Part shown: positions 8,392 through 11,805 of the stretch, one piece after another | Layout of the letters: every line of letters begins with the position of its first letter | Numbering within the stretch: the first letter of the stretch is position 1 | From: Pigoraptor vietnamica | Taxonomy: Eukaryota > Opisthokonta > Filasterea | Length of the DNA stretch: 11,805 bases | Direction of reading: 5' to 3' | Assembly: GCA_943704525.1 (NCBI GenBank) | Contig: CALSCQ010001795.1 | Span: 1 to 11,805, forward strand | The notes under the pieces: generated by a model | Told to the model about the DNA's origin: nothing | The model's database searches: none | Seen by the model: only the letters and a program-made list of their open reading frames with translations | Translations under genes and position numbers: made by a program

Positions 8392-11230
8392 TCACGCGAG
8401 CCTGCGCGTGATGGGGTCGTCGCGGAGTGCGAAGGAGGCGTCGTCCTGCGTGATGTTGAGTCGTATCCGCTGGAAGAGGTCCCTCTCACCGCCCTCGGCG
8501 AGAATCAGGCGCGTCGAGCTCAGCCGCGAGCACACGGCGGCCAAATCGGACGTCGTGGGCGTCGCGATTCCGTGCAGGCGACAGATGGCCACGTGACGCG
8601 CAGCGACCTGCGTTGAGTGGGAGCGCCGCGTGTGCCGTTAGTGATTGCACAAATCCAAGACCTGGATACCACGCACTTCGAATGACGCCATCGCACGGCA
8701 ACACCCTCATCCCACAAAAACATCTCTGCAGACTATAGCACAATAACACGCGCAGACAAACAACAGGCACACCCTTCCCACAACACAATCGCACGGCCGC
8801 ACACCTTCCCAAACGGCGCCTCCTCCACGCCGGACGACCGAAATTCGGCGAGAAGCGCGCACACAAACAGTCGCTCGTGGAGGGACGCGTGGCGCAGCGC
8901 CAGCACCGCCGGCGATGCAAACATCTCCGCAAGCGCAGCCTCAATGTCCCCCATCACTACTTTGCGCGGTGTGTCCGCCCGCGCCGCGATCTCCGTGGCA
9001 CGGCGGCAGATGTCGAGCGCCCTTCGCGCATCGCCGCTCACGCTCGCCACCTTGCGCGCGCAAAACTCGACGGCCGTGGGATCGAAGGCATCGAGGCCTG
9101 CGAGGCGTGACGTCACGATGCGCTCGAGCTGCTGGAATGTGTAGGGCTCGAAGGAGATGCGCGTGGGGCCGAGGCGGCTTGCGACGCGGTTGGCAAGAAG
9201 GCGCTCGGGGAGGTCCATTGTGTTGGCGACCGCAATGACGACTAGGCGCGAGTGGGGCCGGTTGGGCCAGTCGAAGAAATTGTAGAGCACGTCTTGTCTG
9301 TGTGGGTTGTAGGTCAGACGGGTGCGCGTTTGCGTGTTGAGCGGTCCATGTTGGCATGGATGTGCGAGTTAGTTAGGTGTTTAGAGACACAAAGATCACC
9401 CTCCCCAAGCACACGCAAGATACACACACGCAAACATGCACACACATACACACAGTCAGTCACACACACACACATACACAGTCACACACACACATACACA
9501 GAGTCACACACACACACATACACAGTCACAAACACATACATACACAGAGTCACACACACACATACGCACAGTCACACGCACACATACAGACAGTCACACA
9601 CACACACACATACACACAGTCACACACACACGCAAGCCTCGCGAGCAACAGTAGACATTAATACACTCACCGCCGCGTGACGAGAAGGTCCAACTCGTCC
9701 AAAAGTAACACGGCGCACTGACGGCGCGGCGACGGTGTCGAAAACCGCCGCTCGAGCAGCGTCGCCGCGTGCGCCGGCGTAACACGCGCGCCCACAAGTG
9801 CAGACCACAGCTCGGCATATGCCTGCTGCGGGTCACTCAGTCGCATGCCGTTGAGCTCGACAAACTGGAACGGAGGCACGCGCCCCTCGCCCACAGCGCG
9901 CTCCAGGTCCGCGACGACCCCGCGCACCGTCGCCGTCTTCCCCGTGCCCGGCACCCCAGACACATACACGCACCCGCCTGTACCCGCCGACAACTTGTCT
10001 GCCACAAATGCCCACACGTCCGCAAACTCGTCCTCGCGGCAAGGCAGCGCCACGGGCACGGCGCTCACGTGCAGCCGCGCCCGCGCCGCCTCCAGGCCAC
10101 CCCCCGCAACCGACACGCTCACCGCCGATGCGCGGCGTGGCATGTCAGGGACAGACGGTGCTCCGCGTGCGCGCCCCCGCCGCCCGTCCCCCTGTGCGAC
10201 CGATGGGTCCTCCCCGTCGGCAGCGGGCTTTCCCTTGCCCCTCCCCTTAGCGGCCGTTTTGGCAGTTGTTCCGCTGTTCTTCTTGCCCGGTGGTCGACCC
10301 CTCCGTCGCGGCGGCTGCGGTGCCTCCTCGCTCTCCTCCCCCGACGACGAAGACGCGCTACTTTCCGATTCCGAGTCTTCTTCTGAACTGTCCGATGCCT
10401 CACGCGCAGCCGCGAGGGGGAGTGCCCTCTCCACTTCGTGCGCGTCAAAGAACTTGTGCTTCAGCGCATCGTACGCACGTGAGCAAACAAACAGACGACG
10501 CGGGCGCGACGTGCGCGTGCGCTCGGCAAATTCGTCCGGGGACACGACCTCGCAGAGGCGCTCAATCGAGTCAATCTCGTTGTCGTCGGTGGCGCTGGAC
10601 GCGAATACCTCGGCGGGGTCGTGCTGCTTGCGCTGAGCGGGCGTGAGGGCCGTGTCACCGACGCGGTAGTACCATTGCACCGTCACCCACTGCGTCGGTC
10701 GCGCGCGCTTCTTGCCACTTCCCGCGCCGTCGCGCTCGAAGACGGCCACTATGCGCGCAATGTAAGGGTGTGCTGCGTCGTCCGGGTTCTTGAGGAGGGC
10801 GCAGTTGCCTGAAAGCGCGGTTGAGAGGAGTGCAACGCCAACGGTTACATGGTAGAAATAGTCTTCCGCAGTACACACGTCCACACCAGCACACAATACA
10901 GACACAGACACGTACACACTCACACAAACACCATACCACAGAGAGACTACACACCCACACCGACGCAGATTCTTTATACCACCCACGCACAACCCCATAC
11001 CGTTACCATCATCGAATGCAGACACAATAATACAGCAAAATGCACACACCGACGCGGAATTCTTCGCCGCCGCGCCGAAATCCGTCGTACTCTGTGCGCC
11101 CGTTCCGCACCGTGCCCCGTCCCAACCACTCAAAGCCGTCTTCATCGCTGTCTTCATCCTCGCCCTTCGCCCGCGCAGCCGCCCGCGCGCGGTCACCGAG
11201 CTCTAATTTGCGACGCGTGCCTTTGCGCAT
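8392..11230 (-). CDS. ORC1: Origin recognition complex subunit 1 (BAH plus AAA+ plus winged helix)
   Basis: Minus-strand exons: 11230-11050, 10808-9671, 9297-8805 and 8607-8392. The phases 1, 2 and 0 all agree, giving 675 residues, shorter than yeast or human ORC1 (roughly 860-910). ORC1 is the ATPase subunit of the origin-binding complex that loads MCM helicase with CDC6. The order seen is: a BAH domain at about 48-190 (PYIARI, WVTVQWYYRV); an acidic Ser/Glu tract at 198-222; an AT-hook-like RGRPPGKK at 230-237; a basic linker; and ARARLHVSAVP leading into AAA+. The AAA+ part has Walker A GVPGTGKT (345-352), Walker B LLLDELD (D431, E432), sensor 1 in AVANTMDLPERL (N465) and sensor 2 in GDARRALDICRR (R531). 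The winged-helix region runs from about 570 to 675. The start at 11230 has A at -3. The short linker between BAH and AAA+ explains the reduced length. The catalytic residues look intact. Confidence 0.96.
9421..9632. repeat. 22-bp minisatellite in ORC1 intron 2
   Basis: CA-rich on the plus strand with a higher-order unit that begins AGTCAC and then runs CACA...CATACACA. AGTCAC starts at 9458, 9480, 9502, 9524, 9548, 9570, 9592 and 9618, so the steps are 22, 22, 22, 24, 22, 22 and 26 bp. It lies in the 373-nt intron 9670-9298 of ORC1. The transcript reads UG-rich units punctuated by GACU, starting about 38 nt after the GTGAGT donor. Confidence 0.93.
10871..10960. repeat. CA-rich imperfect repeat in ORC1 intron 1
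   Basis: Irregular CACA/CAGACA-rich DNA on the plus strand inside the 241-nt intron 11049-10809. It is GU-rich in the sense strand. It is less ordered than the intron 2 minisatellite and sits further from the donor. Confidence 0.65.
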
Positions 11231-11778
11231 GTTGAAAGACGAGGGGAAAAGCGTGAGAACGGAGCCGTGCGATGAAATGGTAGCTGACACTGAAAACAAC
11301 GCGTGACGGTCCGGACAGCAAGGGCAATCGACAGGGGTAACATGACAGTAACACATGCGTTCATCCGGGGTTTGCAGACCACGCGGCCAGTGGGGACATG
11401 CCAGTGAAAAGTGAGATGCGCAACATGGTCGCCGTGTGTGAGGGGCCAAACGGTGGGTGCTGGCTGCGTGCAGCTGCAGTCGCACACACCAGCGCAGACA
11501 ATGATGAATTTTGTGACTTGATTTGGTGAAAGACTCAAAAAACTGAATATTTGCAACTACCATCTGAGACTGCGCCATGTGTTCTGACCCTCTTAAGACT
11601 GCGTTGTGCGCCCTCTCACTGCGTCTGCGCGCTTTTTGGCAGGCACGCGGGCGTATTCGTTGTGCGACGAGTGCGTGACTGCGGGAAATGGAGCATGTGC
11701 TCTCGTGAAGCGACCATGACGGGTAATTCTGTACGCGGCGGGGCGCGCGCGCGTGTGCGCGTATGCGTCTTCGATATT
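11231..11778. promoter_or_regulatory. ORC1 upstream region
   Basis: About 550 bp upstream of the ORC1 ATG without a supported gene. It presumably holds the ORC1 5' UTR and promoter. A relatively A/T-rich stretch lies at about 11498-11570. A plus-strand ATG at 11714 opens a short frame that runs into the terminal G tract. It has no recognisable protein content and I do not call it a gene. Confidence 0.4.
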
Positions 11779-11805
11779 GGGGGGGGGGGGGGGGGGGGGG
11801 GGGGG
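11779..11805. repeat. Terminal poly-G tract
   Basis: Twenty-seven consecutive G close the window. Seven G also open it (1-7). Homopolymer G at both ends looks like a sequencing or assembly end artefact rather than genomic sequence, but a genuine G tract cannot be excluded. Confidence 0.85.

Noticed and set aside
9252-9680. Plus-strand frames of Thr/His repeats over the 22-bp minisatellite
   Set aside because: Low-complexity shadow within an ORC1 intron.
9845-10636. Plus-strand 263-codon frame opposite ORC1 exon 2
   Set aside because: Antisense to a strongly conserved AAA+ coding region; composition reflects GC-rich codon use, not a protein family.
11714-11805. First exon of a plus-strand gene starting at 11714
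   Set aside because: Only about 20 codons before the terminal G tract, Arg/Val/Gly composition, no splice donor or recognisable domain.

Overview
This window is nuclear DNA from a eukaryote, most likely a unicellular one with a compact, GC-rich genome. It holds five closely spaced protein-coding genes. They contain 17 introns that I could phase completely or on one side, all with GT/GC-rich donors and AG acceptors. I cannot fix the lineage. The ribosomal protein is very close to the animal/general eukaryotic form. A 7TM receptor fused to a TKL-type kinase is known to me mainly from oomycetes and some amoebae, so I leave the clade open (holozoan, amoebozoan or stramenopile). Nothing here is viral, bacterial or mobile.

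Layout. (1) Minus strand, 2280 to 169 and running off the left edge: a seven-transmembrane protein fused in frame to the N-terminal half of a TKL-like protein kinase, joined across five introns. (2) Plus strand, 2674-4533: a five-exon mitochondrial carrier of the thiamine-pyrophosphate type. It shares a divergent promoter region with gene 1. (3) Plus strand, 4794-6279: a three-exon, probably four-span membrane protein that I cannot name. (4) Plus strand, 6888-8211: ribosomal protein uL23 (RPL23A), four exons, with paired CACGTG boxes and a pyrimidine tract upstream. (5) Minus strand, 11230 to 8392: origin recognition complex subunit 1, four exons, complete with BAH, AAA+ and winged-helix parts. 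It converges on RPL23A. The window begins with 7 G and ends with 27 G, so it may be a whole contig with artefactual ends.

The genes do not form a pathway. The unusual signal is in the introns. They carry long dinucleotide arrays and minisatellites that always read GU in the transcribed sense strand and start roughly 15-40 nt after the 5' splice site. On the plus strand this appears as CA in the minus-strand genes and GT in the plus-strand genes, switching at the gene-orientation boundaries. The other main find is the receptor-kinase fusion, whose exon phases match at every junction. All exon models come from reading frames, splice signals and protein resemblance; no transcript or database search was available.
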